Origin: an uncultured Fretibacterium sp.
GTDB taxonomy: Bacteria; Synergistota; Synergistia; Synergistales; Aminobacteriaceae
DNA: 42,695 nucleotides
Assembly (NCBI GenBank): GCA_937892105.1
Contig: CALAUZ010000218.1
Span: 1-42,695, forward strand
Direction: 5' to 3'
The position numbers and the translations under genes were made by a program. The notes beneath the pieces are model-generated. The model saw nothing but the letters and a program-made list of their open reading frames with translations, ran no database searches and had not been told where the DNA came from. Shown piece after piece: positions 15,580 through 22,961 of this stretch (its first letter is position 1; every line of letters begins with the position of its first letter).

Positions 15580-16140
15580 ATGAAAGGAAATAGAACTGTG
15601 AAGATACTCACGAAGATATATTACTGGCTTTTGTCGTCGCTGGCAGTTGTCGGAATGCTCGGCTATATCGGGGCTGTAGTAGTTCAGGTATTCAGCAGAA
15701 CATTCCTTCCGTCAGTGCCGTCATGGACGGAAGAGGCGGCGCGTTACCTGTTCATTTACTCAGTGGCGGTAGGCGCGGGAGTTGTCTCAATGAAGGACGA
15801 ATATGCCCGTGTCGATATCCTGACATCAAAGTTTTCTGAAGGGTTCAAGAAAATCTACGAAATAATAGTATGCCTGATACTGATAGCGTTTGACGTGTAC
15901 CTTGCGTGCTATTCCATTCCAAAATTCGTGTTTCTCAAATTCAGAATGGTGTCAACAGCAATGCAGATACCAATGCAGTGGATAAACTTCTCTGTTCTTC
16001 TGTTCGCAGTGTTGCAGGCAGTGTCATACTCTGTGAAGATAATCCTGCTGTTATTTGGGACGGACACAAAAGACCTCCTGAAATCGCCGGAAGAAGAGAC
16101 AATCGGAAATTATGACGTTGAGGAGGTTGTTACAGAATGA
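15580..16140 (+). CDS. dctQ: TRAP transporter small membrane subunit DctQ
   Basis: This 186-residue protein has four membrane helices (about 13-40, 57-76, 89-112, 129-158). The family signature is FSRTFLPSVPSWTEEAARYLF, in which the WTEE..R segment contacts DctM. DctQ pairs with DctM to form the membrane part of the transporter. ATG 15,580 is the conventional start. GTG 15,598 is an alternative, as AAAGGA lies nine bases before it and little but a charged tail is lost. The stop overlaps the dctM start as ATGA, so the two are translationally coupled. Confidence 0.9.
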   Translation: MKGNRTVKILTKIYYWLLSSLAVVGMLGYIGAVVVQVFSRTFLPSVPSWTEEAARYLFIYSVAVGAGVVSMKDEYARVDILTSKFSEGFKKIYEIIVCLILIAFDVYLACYSIPKFVFLKFRMVSTAMQIPMQWINFSVLLFAVLQAVSYSVKIILLLFGTDTKDLLKSPEEETIGNYDVEEVVTE

Positions 16141-17420
16141 GCGTTGCTGTATTATTCCTGAGCTTTCTAGTGTTCCTTTTCGTTGGCTTCCCTGTTGCTT
16201 ACTGTCTGGGAATATCTAGCCTTCTCTATTTTATTCTGGAGAACATGCCCCTCGTAACGTTTGCACAGAGATTTTTCTCCGGCCTCGACAGCTTCACACT
16301 GTTATGCATACCCGGCTTCATGCTTGCAGGAAACCTCATGAACACCGGCGGAATAACGTATCAGATTGTGCGTTTCTGCGACAAGGTTATCGGGCACATA
16401 CGCGGAGGCTTGGGGCTTGCGAACATCGGAGCGTCAATGATATTCGCGGGTGTCTCCGGAACTGCGGCGGCTGATGCTGCTTCACTGGGAGGAATACTCA
16501 TTCCCGCAATGGTGAAGGACGGTTACGACGCTGATTACTCTGTTGCTGTTACGGCGGCAAGCTCATGTATCGGGCCGATTATCCCTCCTTCAGTGCCAAT
16601 GATTATGGCAGGAACTCTGACGGGTATATCGGTGTCAAAGATGTTTGTTGCCGGTATAATTCCTGGAGTGTTGATGGGGCTGGGAATGATGGCTGTTGCG
16701 TGGGTTATCTCTGTGAAACGCAATTACCCGAAGAACGAGAAACGTGCTACATTCCGCGAGATTATTGCTTCTGGACGCGAAGCATTCTGGGCACTGTTGA
16801 TGATGGTGATAATACTTGCCGGAATACTTACGGGCATAGTTACCCCCACTGAGGCTTCAATCATTGCGGTACTTTACGCGCTATTCGTTGGTTTCTTCAT
16901 CTACAAGGAACTCAGCATAAAATCAGCCCTCGCAGTAATACGCGACTCAATGGTAGGTGCGGCGGGAATAATGGTGCTTGTAGGGTTCGCAAACGTATTC
17001 GCCTACGTTCTCACGAAGGAGCAAATACCCACGATGATAGCGAACTGGATACTGTCAGTAACGCGGAACAAGTTTATCATTCTGCTTATCATCAACATAT
17101 TCCTGCTTTTTGTGGGCTGCTTCATGGAGACGATAGCGGCGTTGACGATACTATTCCCTGTGCTTCTGCCTGTCGTAACGTCAATAGGAGTAAGCCCGAT
17201 ACAGTTTGGAGTAATGTGCGTGCTTAATCTCGTTATTGGACTGACGACCCCGCCTGTTGGAGTGTGCCTGTTCATAACGACATCAATCGGGAAAATCTCG
17301 ATAGCTCAGGGAACGAGGGCAATAATCCCGTTCTTAATCTGCAATTTTGCGGTTCTTCTGCTTGTAACATACTTCCCGCCTGTAACATTATGGCTTGTGG
17401 GACTGTTATACGGAATATAG
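16137..17420 (+). CDS. dctM: TRAP transporter large permease subunit DctM
   Basis: The 427-residue protein is almost entirely hydrophobic, as expected for the 12-13-helix DctM (IT superfamily) channel of TRAP transporters. Visible family features include GLDSFTLLCIPGFMLAGNLM, the SGTAAADAASLGGILIPAMV loop, the SSCIGPIIPPSVPMIMAGTL re-entrant motif, TGIVTPTEASIIAVLYALF and a C-terminal GLTTPPVGVCLF. It moves the substrate with cation symport after hand-over from DctP. Its length is standard and the frame is intact. The gene is followed after 14 bases by the broken dehydrogenase gene, probably in one operon. Confidence 0.95.
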   Translation: MSVAVLFLSFLVFLFVGFPVAYCLGISSLLYFILENMPLVTFAQRFFSGLDSFTLLCIPGFMLAGNLMNTGGITYQIVRFCDKVIGHIRGGLGLANIGASMIFAGVSGTAAADAASLGGILIPAMVKDGYDADYSVAVTAASSCIGPIIPPSVPMIMAGTLTGISVSKMFVAGIIPGVLMGLGMMAVAWVISVKRNYPKNEKRATFREIIASGREAFWALLMMVIILAGILTGIVTPTEASIIAVLYALFVGFFIYKELSIKSALAVIRDSMVGAAGIMVLVGFANVFAYVLTKEQIPTMIANWILSVTRNKFIILLIINIFLLFVGCFMETIAALTILFPVLLPVVTSIGVSPIQFGVMCVLNLVIGLTTPPVGVCLFITTSIGKISIAQGTRAIIPFLICNFAVLLLVTYFPPVTLWLVGLLYGI

Positions 17421-17434
17421 GAGCGTGAATAATA

Positions 17435-18440
17435 ATGAAGGCAGTACAAATTGTTAAACCCAATGAGTTACGCATTATCGACATGCCCAAGCCTGAAATC
17501 AACGAGCATGATGACGTTCTCGTGAAGATAAAGGCATCAGGGATATGCGGTTCGGACGTGGGCATATATCACGGCACAAACGCAGCGGCAACATATCCAC
17601 GCGTAATAGGCCATGAAATCGTCGGCGAAATCGTGGAAGTCGGCTCGAACGTCAAAACCCTTGACTATCAGCTGGCACGTTGTTGCCAGCCCATCTACGG
17701 CGACAAAGTCTTTGGTTTTGTACGTCTGCCATAATTTGCAGGTTAGAGGGGTTCACATTGACGGAGGATACAGGGAGTTCATGGCTGTACCGGAGGGAGA
17801 TTGCTACCTTCTGCCTGACTTTCTGGAATACAAGGACGCTGTGATGATTGAGCCTACAACTATAGCGGTTCAGGCATGTTCGAGGGCACAGCTTGAGGCG
17901 GAAGATGATGTTCTGATTATTGGAGCGGGTGCGTTGGGAAGCAGTCTTCTCCGTATCGTGAAACTCTTTAACCCTCACAGCATAACGATGGCGGACATTG
18001 ACGAGGGAAGACTGGACGAAGCCATGAAGAATGGTGCAACGGCGAAAATCAATTCCCGTAATGAAGACCTGGTGAAGCGTGCGAAGGAAATCACAGGAGG
18101 CTACGGGCCGACGGTAACGATTGACGCGGCATGTGTGAAGGGAAGCCTTCTCAGTGCGTGCCAGGCGGCAGGTAACGCAACGAGGGTAATCACTATGGGT
18201 TTCAGCATTGCGCCAGACGAGATTAACCAGTTTGTCATAACGTCAAAGGAGCTTGACATCAGAGGCTCAAGGCTGCAGAACCGCAAGTTCGGTGAAGTGA
18301 TAAGGCTCGTGAACGAACGCAAAGTGAACCTTCAGGGGGCAGTGTCGCATACGTTCCCGTTCATGGAGGCACAGAAAGCGTTTGATTTTGTGGACAGCAG
18401 AGATCCTTCAATCCGCAAAATTTCACTCATATTCGACTAA
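17435..18440 (+). pseudogene. Zinc-dependent MDR dehydrogenase (threonine/idonate/galactonate dehydrogenase-like), frame broken in the structural-zinc lobe
   Basis: The first frame (17,435-17,734) has the catalytic zinc start: GICGSDVGIYHG and YPRVIGHEIVGE. It ends at TAA 17,732. The second frame (open through 18,440) resumes at VCHNLQVRGVHIDGGYREF and carries AVMIEPTTIA, the GAGALGSS Rossmann loop, and a C-terminus ending KISLIFD. Together they make an almost complete medium-chain dehydrogenase of about 335 residues that oxidises a secondary alcohol of a sugar or sugar acid with NAD(P). The missing part is the GDRV…Cys-rich structural-zinc loop; about 61 bases of unusual sequence replace about 80 expected. 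Inverted repeats flank that piece. The gene is probably inactive. Its position after dctPQM suggests it once oxidised the imported compound. Confidence 0.75.
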
Positions 18441-18450
18441 AACATAAATG

Positions 18451-18484
18451 CCCCTCGTGATTGTGCGAGGGGTAATTTTTTTTT
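18451..18484 (+). terminator. Rho-independent terminator ending the TRAP operon
   Basis: CCCCTCG and CGAGGGG form a perfect 7-bp stem with loop TGATTGTG, followed by TAATTTTTTTTT. It is 10 bases after the dehydrogenase stop. Confidence 0.9.
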
Positions 18485-18504
18485 ACGCTGCGGCCTGTGA
18501 ATGA

Positions 18505-18659
18505 TTAGATTATGGGTACACCGATGTTTTCAGCAAGCCCGCGTATAACATCGTCAGATAACATGCTTATTTCAGCAATTAAGGACAACGGAGATTTTTT
18601 CTCAGCATATTAATAGCTACAGTCTTTCTGTTTTCTTTTATGCCTTCTTCAAGACCTAC
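18505..18659 (-). pseudogene. C-terminal remnant of an Rpn-type (PD-(D/E)XK) transposase/nuclease family protein
   Basis: Two short frames joined by a shift read VGLEEGIKENRKTVAINMLR and then PLSLIAEISMLSDDVIRGL before TAA at 18,505-18,507. The EGI…TAINML…LPLSLIAEITGLS-like pattern is the common tail of Rpn-family proteins, which are multicopy in many gut anaerobes. No start codon or catalytic domain is present. It is a fossil only. Confidence 0.4.
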
Positions 18660-18894
18660 TTAGTCTGTTTGTGCTATGTCTCCATCTGCATCAATGTAAA
18701 GACCAGCCGCTGTAAAAAAATCCTGCATTGTCGATACATCGGGAATTTCGTTCTTGTTTGCTTTGGCCTTGTCCATTTCCTGAAACGTACCAAGCACAGC
18801 CTTATTCGATAAGCTGTTCATTCGTATACGTTTTCGTCTTTTGTCCCAAAGCCTGAATATGATCTGTCAGAGCTATATCTGCTTTCGCGCTCAA
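18660..18894 (-). pseudogene. Small phage-associated gene, frameshifted
   Basis: A TTG at 18,892-18,894 is preceded by GGAGGTGATTTGC and reads MSAKADIALTDHIQALG and onward, to a TAA after NEQLIE. Shifting the frame near 18,815 gives NSLSNKAVLGTFQEMDKAKA and IPDVSTMQDFFTAAGLYIDA, ending at TAA 18,660-18,662. That second part alone could be a 53-residue frame from ATG 18,819-18,821. The arrangement directly after the phage structural gene suggests a prophage accessory or tail-assembly gene. I recognise no family. Confidence 0.45.
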
Positions 18895-18964
18895 AGCAAA
18901 TCACCTCCATTAAAATTTAACGGACAGATTTTTGGTCTGCCCGCTATTTCGCTTTATTAATTAA

Positions 18965-19656
18965 TCACCGGACGAAGAAGGGAACATAGCAATCAAGCAG
19001 CTCATTCACATTTGCCGTTGTCGCAAAGCCGTGTCCACTGCTCGCAATTCCGCCCGCCGCTGTCAGAATTGGAACATCGCCCTCTGTCGCATTCTGAACT
19101 TTGTCAACTTTCCCGGAAGTATCAACATGAAGTCCATCGTCCTTAGCTCTGATTGCGTTATTCGGTTCAGACGAGATTTTAATTTCAATCTCGTTGGTTT
19201 CGCTGTTAATTGCAAGGATTTTTGCGCTGTAGCCGGGCTTGATTTTGTAATGATTTTGTAAGTATCAATCAACGCCTCCAGATTCACAAACTTGTATGCC
19301 GTTGTTGTACCTGTTTTGTCTGTACCCTTGATTGCGAGTATCAGCACAGGCTTACCGTCAAGATTCGGGTTTGTGCTTCCCGGATACATTTCATCACTCC
19401 AAGTGAATGAAGCCTCAAAATCGCTTTTAAGCTGGTCAAGCACGAGTTCTTTCGGAAAATCAACCTAAAACGCTACATCGCCCGTTTTATTAGTGGACGT
19501 GTAGAAATTGATTGTTAGGCCGTCTACCGACATTCCGATCGATTTAATGGCCGAAGCTGACACAAGCGACATCTTGTTGAGTTCTGCTTTAAGCCCCTGC
19601 CCAAACTCGGCAAGGCGGCCAAACTGCATTACGCTGTTTACGTCATAACTAGGCAT
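18965..19656 (-). pseudogene. Phage head/tail-fibre-like structural gene with one nonsense codon and one frameshift
   Basis: The start ATG at 19,654-19,656 has an AGGAGG site (MPSYDVNSVMQFGRLAEF…). TAG at 19,465-19,467 interrupts GDVAF|VDFPKELVLDQLKSDFE. A tandem 11-bp duplication at 19,240-19,261 then throws the frame. Removing one copy reads DTYKIKPGYSAKILAIN, with DGLHVDTSGKVDKVQNATEG and ILTAAGGIASSGHGFATT following to TGA 18,965-18,967. The KVDKV..ATEG…GGIA.SGH repeat style is common in phage fibre or head-decoration proteins. With the two phage genes upstream it marks a decaying prophage. Confidence 0.65.
19240..19261. repeat. 11-bp perfect tandem duplication inside a phage gene
   Basis: TGATTTTGTAA occurs at 19,240-19,250 and again immediately at 19,251-19,261. 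The duplication is the exact cause of the frameshift in the phage structural gene; one copy restores the frame. Confidence 0.9.
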
Positions 19657-19761
19657 AATAAAAATACCTCCTAAAAATTTTGATTGGATTTATCATCAAG
19701 CGTCTAAATGAAACAAACGCCTTAATGAACACACGTTAAAAAAGTTCTGACATTAATTCTT

Positions 19762-20082
19762 TTACGTCCGATTGCGAAGAAAAGCTGACTTGCTGATTTC
19801 CGAAAGCGCAAGGGCTATTTCAGCCTGTAAAACGGCTTTGGCTCTCGGAATTATCTCGTAATCAACGTTTTCAAAACTTTCGCACTGATAACTTTTCCTA
19901 AGAGTTATGTCTGTATTGCCTGTTACTTCAGCAATCTCGCAAATCTGACCGCCTAGAACAAACACATCGCCCTCTTTTATTCCATCGCGCAACCACATGG
20001 TATTTATTCCTGTGATTTTTTCACTGCCCTTACGAACTGTTACACGTCCAGTTCCGTACCATTCGTTTTTTTCAAATTCCAT
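19762..20082 (-). CDS. Phage tail/structural-type protein
   Basis: The 106-residue protein starts at ATG 20,080-20,082 after AGGAGGCTTGAAA, two bases beyond the previous stop. It reads WYGTGRVTVRKGSEKITGIN, then DGIKEGDVFVLGGQICEIAE, and later YEIIPRAKAVLQAEIA. This is a small beta-domain pattern (WY.TGTVTV.NGS..VTG….I.PGD.F…) seen at the N-terminus of phage tail or fibre proteins of several bacteria. The end (SAFLRNRT) is abrupt and the protein may be shortened. The gene belongs with the tail-collar-like gene upstream and the broken fibre gene downstream. The virion role is inferred from pattern and context only. Confidence 0.6.
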   Translation of the reverse strand: MEFEKNEWYGTGRVTVRKGSEKITGINTMWLRDGIKEGDVFVLGGQICEIAEVTGNTDITLRKSYQCESFENVDYEIIPRAKAVLQAEIALALSEISKSAFLRNRT

Positions 20083-20084
20083 TT

Positions 20085-20705
20085 TCAAGCCTCCTGACTT
20101 TGCCAATGTTTTTGGCCGATATGTTCAATCGAGTTTTTGATACTTGCTTTAGACAAGCAATCTATCTGGTGTTGTAAAAACGCTTCGCGCTCACGTATAT
20201 ACCTGTAAATTTCATCAACCGATTTATTTAACTGCACATACGTTACGCTTAAAGGATTATCAGAGAATATCGCCGTTACTTCTTTAGCCTGATCTACTAC
20301 AACAGTTAAATCGAACCTGTAATAAACCGCGTCAGGGCCGTCTTGACCCGGCATATAATCCGCTGTATCTCCTGAATTACAATAGCCATATAAAACTTCA
20401 TTTCCCGTATCGGGGTCTTCAGCAAATAATCCTATTTCACGGAAGAAAAAGCACTGAACAAGCTCCTTATTGCTCATTACTACTGAGATTTTTGCTGTGC
20501 CTATGTACGGCGGAATATTTATATCCTCTATCTGCATATCACGATGAGGGCTGATTACGTTTGTTAATGTGCTGATTTCCTGATTTTCAGGCAAATAGCC
20601 ATCTCCGGCCACACCCTTTGTAAATTTCAGAGTTTTACCAGACAGGGCTTTTGCTAATAAATTACGCCCCGCATTGGTTAGTTCCATTCCTCCAAACTGT
20701 GCCAA
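20085..20705 (-). CDS. Phage tail-collar/tail-fibre-type protein
   Basis: Read from TTG 20,703-20,705 (AAAGGA ten bases upstream), the protein begins MAQFGGMELTNAGRNLLAKA, continues into LKFTKGVAGDGYLPE, and reaches SVVMSNKELVQCFFFREIGL and a YVQLNKSVDEIYRYI helix. L.LTN.GR.LLAKA…L.FT….GDG is the standard start of tail-collar-type phage tail-fibre proteins, which join the fibre to the baseplate. A GTG at 20,714 would add three residues but has no site at proper spacing. The gene is intact and abuts the next phage gene. A MITE-like element lies about 20 bases before it and may have replaced its native upstream region. Confidence 0.7.
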   Translation of the reverse strand: MAQFGGMELTNAGRNLLAKALSGKTLKFTKGVAGDGYLPENQEISTLTNVISPHRDMQIEDINIPPYIGTAKISVVMSNKELVQCFFFREIGLFAEDPDTGNEVLYGYCNSGDTADYMPGQDGPDAVYYRFDLTVVVDQAKEVTAIFSDNPLSVTYVQLNKSVDEIYRYIREREAFLQHQIDCLSKASIKNSIEHIGQKHWQSQEA

Positions 20706-20725
20706 TCTTTTCACTTCCTTTCTGA

Positions 20726-20840
20726 GAACCTGTCTTCACAATTTTAATGAACGGGATAATCACTGAAATGACAGTCCATCTTGAAATCACCGTTTATTTA
20801 GGATTTTGCTAGACTCCGCAAACCTTGTGAAGACACGTTC
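20726..20840. mobile_element. 115-bp MITE-like element with near-perfect terminal inverted repeats
   Basis: GAACCTGTCTTCACAA at 20,726-20,741 matches the reverse complement of 20,825-20,840 (GAACGTGTCTTCACAA) at 15 of 16 positions. The flanking pentamers CTGAG and CTTAG resemble the CTNAG-type targets of some IS5-family groups. No transposase is encoded. It probably represents a non-autonomous element or solo IS ends, placed between the phage genes and the downstream kinase gene. Confidence 0.55.
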
Positions 20841-20982
20841 TTAGACAGTGCTATTTTTGTTGCTTTTCAAATGTGGTGAGTATATAAGTGGGAGCCTTTT
20901 TTGCATTAAGGAAACACGGTGATGTGCTAAAAGTGAAATATGGATATGTGATAATATTTTGCCTGAGAGGTGAAGAATTGCC

Positions 20983-21591
20983 ATGAACAAAATTATCACT
21001 ATAGGCCGCGAGTTTGGTTCAGGAGGACGCGAATTAGCCCGCAACCTTGCAGAAATTCTCGGTTTTGCATACTACGACCGCGAGATTATATCCGAAATCG
21101 CCAAGCGTACATCACTGTCCGAAAAGTACGTGCAGAATGTTGCCGAACACAAACCCGTTATTCCCTTCCCCATTCACACAGGCCGGACATTCTGGGCAGT
21201 TATCCCCGACTATGGCCAGGACGTTCAGAAGGAACAGCACAGCATTATTCGTGAGGTGGCGGGAAAGTCTGACTGCGTTATCGTTGGCAGGGGTGCGGAT
21301 TACATTCTGAGGGACGAGAAGCCTTACAGGGTGTTCGTGTATTCGGACGATGACGCGAAAATTGCAAGGTGTCGCGAAAACAACAGCCATGATTACGAGA
21401 AGGGTACGGATATGAGCGATAAGGAGCTTGGCCGGAGAATTGCGCAGATTAACGCTGCCAGAGCCGAGTATTACGAGTTTTACACAGGACAGAAATGGGG
21501 CGACAAAGCCAATTACGACTTGTGCATAAATACATCGTCATGTTCTGACCTGAAGAAGACTGCTAAGGCTATAGCATCAATAATATTTTGA
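20983..21591 (+). CDS. Cytidylate-kinase-like family protein
   Basis: The 202-residue protein starts MNKIITIGREFGSGG, an N-terminal P-loop (GREFGSGGRELARNLAE, about residues 8-24), followed by YYDREIISEIAKRTSLS. It has a VIVGRGADYIL strand, an RVFVYSDDDAKIARC segment and an R-rich LID-like helix (GRRIAQINAARAEYYEFYTG). This matches the 'cytidylate kinase-like' (AAA_26) family common in Firmicutes and Synergistota. These proteins resemble Cmk but are of unproven substrate; a role in nucleotide phosphorylation is likely. GAGAGGTG precedes the ATG. It is a lone gene ending at a strong terminator. Confidence 0.85.
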   Translation: MNKIITIGREFGSGGRELARNLAEILGFAYYDREIISEIAKRTSLSEKYVQNVAEHKPVIPFPIHTGRTFWAVIPDYGQDVQKEQHSIIREVAGKSDCVIVGRGADYILRDEKPYRVFVYSDDDAKIARCRENNSHDYEKGTDMSDKELGRRIAQINAARAEYYEFYTGQKWGDKANYDLCINTSSCSDLKKTAKAIASIIF

Positions 21592-21600
21592 CACAAAATG

Positions 21601-21642
21601 AACAGGACGGCTCACAAAACTTTTCCTGGCTGTCCTGTTTTT
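21601..21642 (+). terminator. Rho-independent terminator
   Basis: AACAGGACGGC pairs with GCTGTCCTGTT (11 bp, one G-U) and is followed by TTTT. It follows the cytidylate-kinase-like gene by 10 bases and may also end the convergent gene at 21,653-21,895. Confidence 0.8.
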
Positions 21643-21652
21643 GCATTCCCTG

Positions 21653-21895
21653 CTATACCTCGTAACGCAGGACGTATTTCGTGTAGAGAGGTATTTTGCT
21701 TATTGTTTTGTCGAGACGGGGGTTTTTGTTCCACATTCTGAAATTCCGTATCTCACTCTCTGACCTTCCTCCCTCGAAGAAATCGTAAACTCCCTTACTG
21801 TATTTCTGTACGAAGAGGAAAAAGCGTTTTTTCCCTATATGAAGGTAGAACGTTATCATGTCGTTGGCTTTGCTTACCGTGATTTTGTTTTTCAA
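21653..21895 (-). CDS. Small hypothetical protein
   Basis: The 80-residue frame begins at TTG 21,893-21,895 with GAGGAGG about 11 bases upstream (MKNKITVSKANDMITFYLHI…). It is rich in basic and aromatic residues, has no signal peptide or membrane helix, and ends KIPLYTKYVLRYEV. I recognise no family. Support is the ribosome-binding site and its placement between a shared terminator and a short intergenic gap. Codon use is similar to neighbours. It may be a small regulatory or nucleic-acid-binding protein, but that is a guess. Confidence 0.5.
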   Translation of the reverse strand: MKNKITVSKANDMITFYLHIGKKRFFLFVQKYSKGVYDFFEGGRSESEIRNFRMWNKNPRLDKTISKIPLYTKYVLRYEV

Positions 21896-22052
21896 GGCTG
21901 CCGGTGCCTCCTCGCTGTTGGGATTTCGCTGGTAATTATATTATCTTCATTCAGTCCTATCAATCGCTGAATAATAAATCTCTATAACGTGTTAAAATTT
22001 CAACAATACATTATCCATATCACAATCAAATATTTATTCGGAGGCAAAAATC

Positions 22053-22961
22053 ATGGGAGTAAAACTCGGATTTATAGGGCTGGGAATTATGGGCAGACCT
22101 ATGGCACTTAACCTTCTGAAGGCAAAAGATGACCCAACGTCAGAACTTCTCGTTTCAGACCTCAACAAGGACGCAGTTAATGCCCTCGTTCAGGCAGGCG
22201 CACGCGAAGCCTCATACGCTGAAATCGGCAGGGAATGCAGCATCATCATCACAATGGTTCCCAACGGCAAGATTGTTCAGGACATTCTGTTCGGGAATGA
22301 CGGCGCAGCTAAGGAGATAAAGCCAGGTTCACTCGTATGCGACATGAGTTCAGTTACACCAGTAGAGTCTAAGTATTGCTACGACAAACTCAAGGCTCAA
22401 GGAGTAGGTTTTGTTGACGCTCCGGTATCAGGCGGAGAACCAGGCGCAGTGAACGCAACTCTCGCAATCATGTGCGGAGGAGATCAGGCAGACTTTGACC
22501 GCATGAAGCCATACTTCGACATTCTCGGAAGCTCTGCACTCCTCATAGGCCCGTCAGGTTCCGGAAGCACTGCAAAACTCGCCAACCAGATGATAGTGAA
22601 CAACACAATCGCAGTAGTGTCTGAAGCATTCGTCTTCGCGGCTAAGGCAGGGGCAGATCCGGCAAAAGTCTATCAGGCAATCAGGGGAGGACTTGCGGGA
22701 AGTGCAGTTCTTGACGCTAAGATACCGATGATTATCGAGCGCAACTTCAAGCCCGGCGGCCCAATACGTATCAACCACAAGGACATCAAAAACTGTGTCG
22801 AATCAGCACATGCCATTGACGTTCCAATACCCTACACAGCGCAGTTGTATGAAATTCTCCAGACCCTCAAGATACACGGACACATGAATGACGATCACGG
22901 CGGAATAGTCCAGTATTTCGAGAAGCTGGCAGACGTTGAGGTGAAGAAACATGAGGCTTAA
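22053..22961 (+). CDS. Beta-hydroxyacid dehydrogenase, tartronate-semialdehyde reductase or L-threonate dehydrogenase-like
   Basis: This 302-residue 3-hydroxyisobutyrate-dehydrogenase-family protein has the GLGIMGRPMALNLL NAD(P) loop near residue 10. It also has the substrate loop FVDAPVSGGEPGA (about 120-132) and the catalytic lysine in GSTAKLANQMIVNN (K175). The family includes GarR (tartronate semialdehyde to glycerate) and LtnD (L-threonate oxidation). The next gene, an OtnK-like four-carbon acid-sugar kinase that overlaps by 11 bp, favours a threonate/erythronate dehydrogenase (LtnD-type) role, though GarR cannot be excluded. GGAGG precedes the ATG. No isomerase (OtnI) or decarboxylase (OtnC) is present in the window. 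Confidence 0.88.
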   Translation: MGVKLGFIGLGIMGRPMALNLLKAKDDPTSELLVSDLNKDAVNALVQAGAREASYAEIGRECSIIITMVPNGKIVQDILFGNDGAAKEIKPGSLVCDMSSVTPVESKYCYDKLKAQGVGFVDAPVSGGEPGAVNATLAIMCGGDQADFDRMKPYFDILGSSALLIGPSGSGSTAKLANQMIVNNTIAVVSEAFVFAAKAGADPAKVYQAIRGGLAGSAVLDAKIPMIIERNFKPGGPIRINHKDIKNCVESAHAIDVPIPYTAQLYEILQTLKIHGHMNDDHGGIVQYFEKLADVEVKKHEA

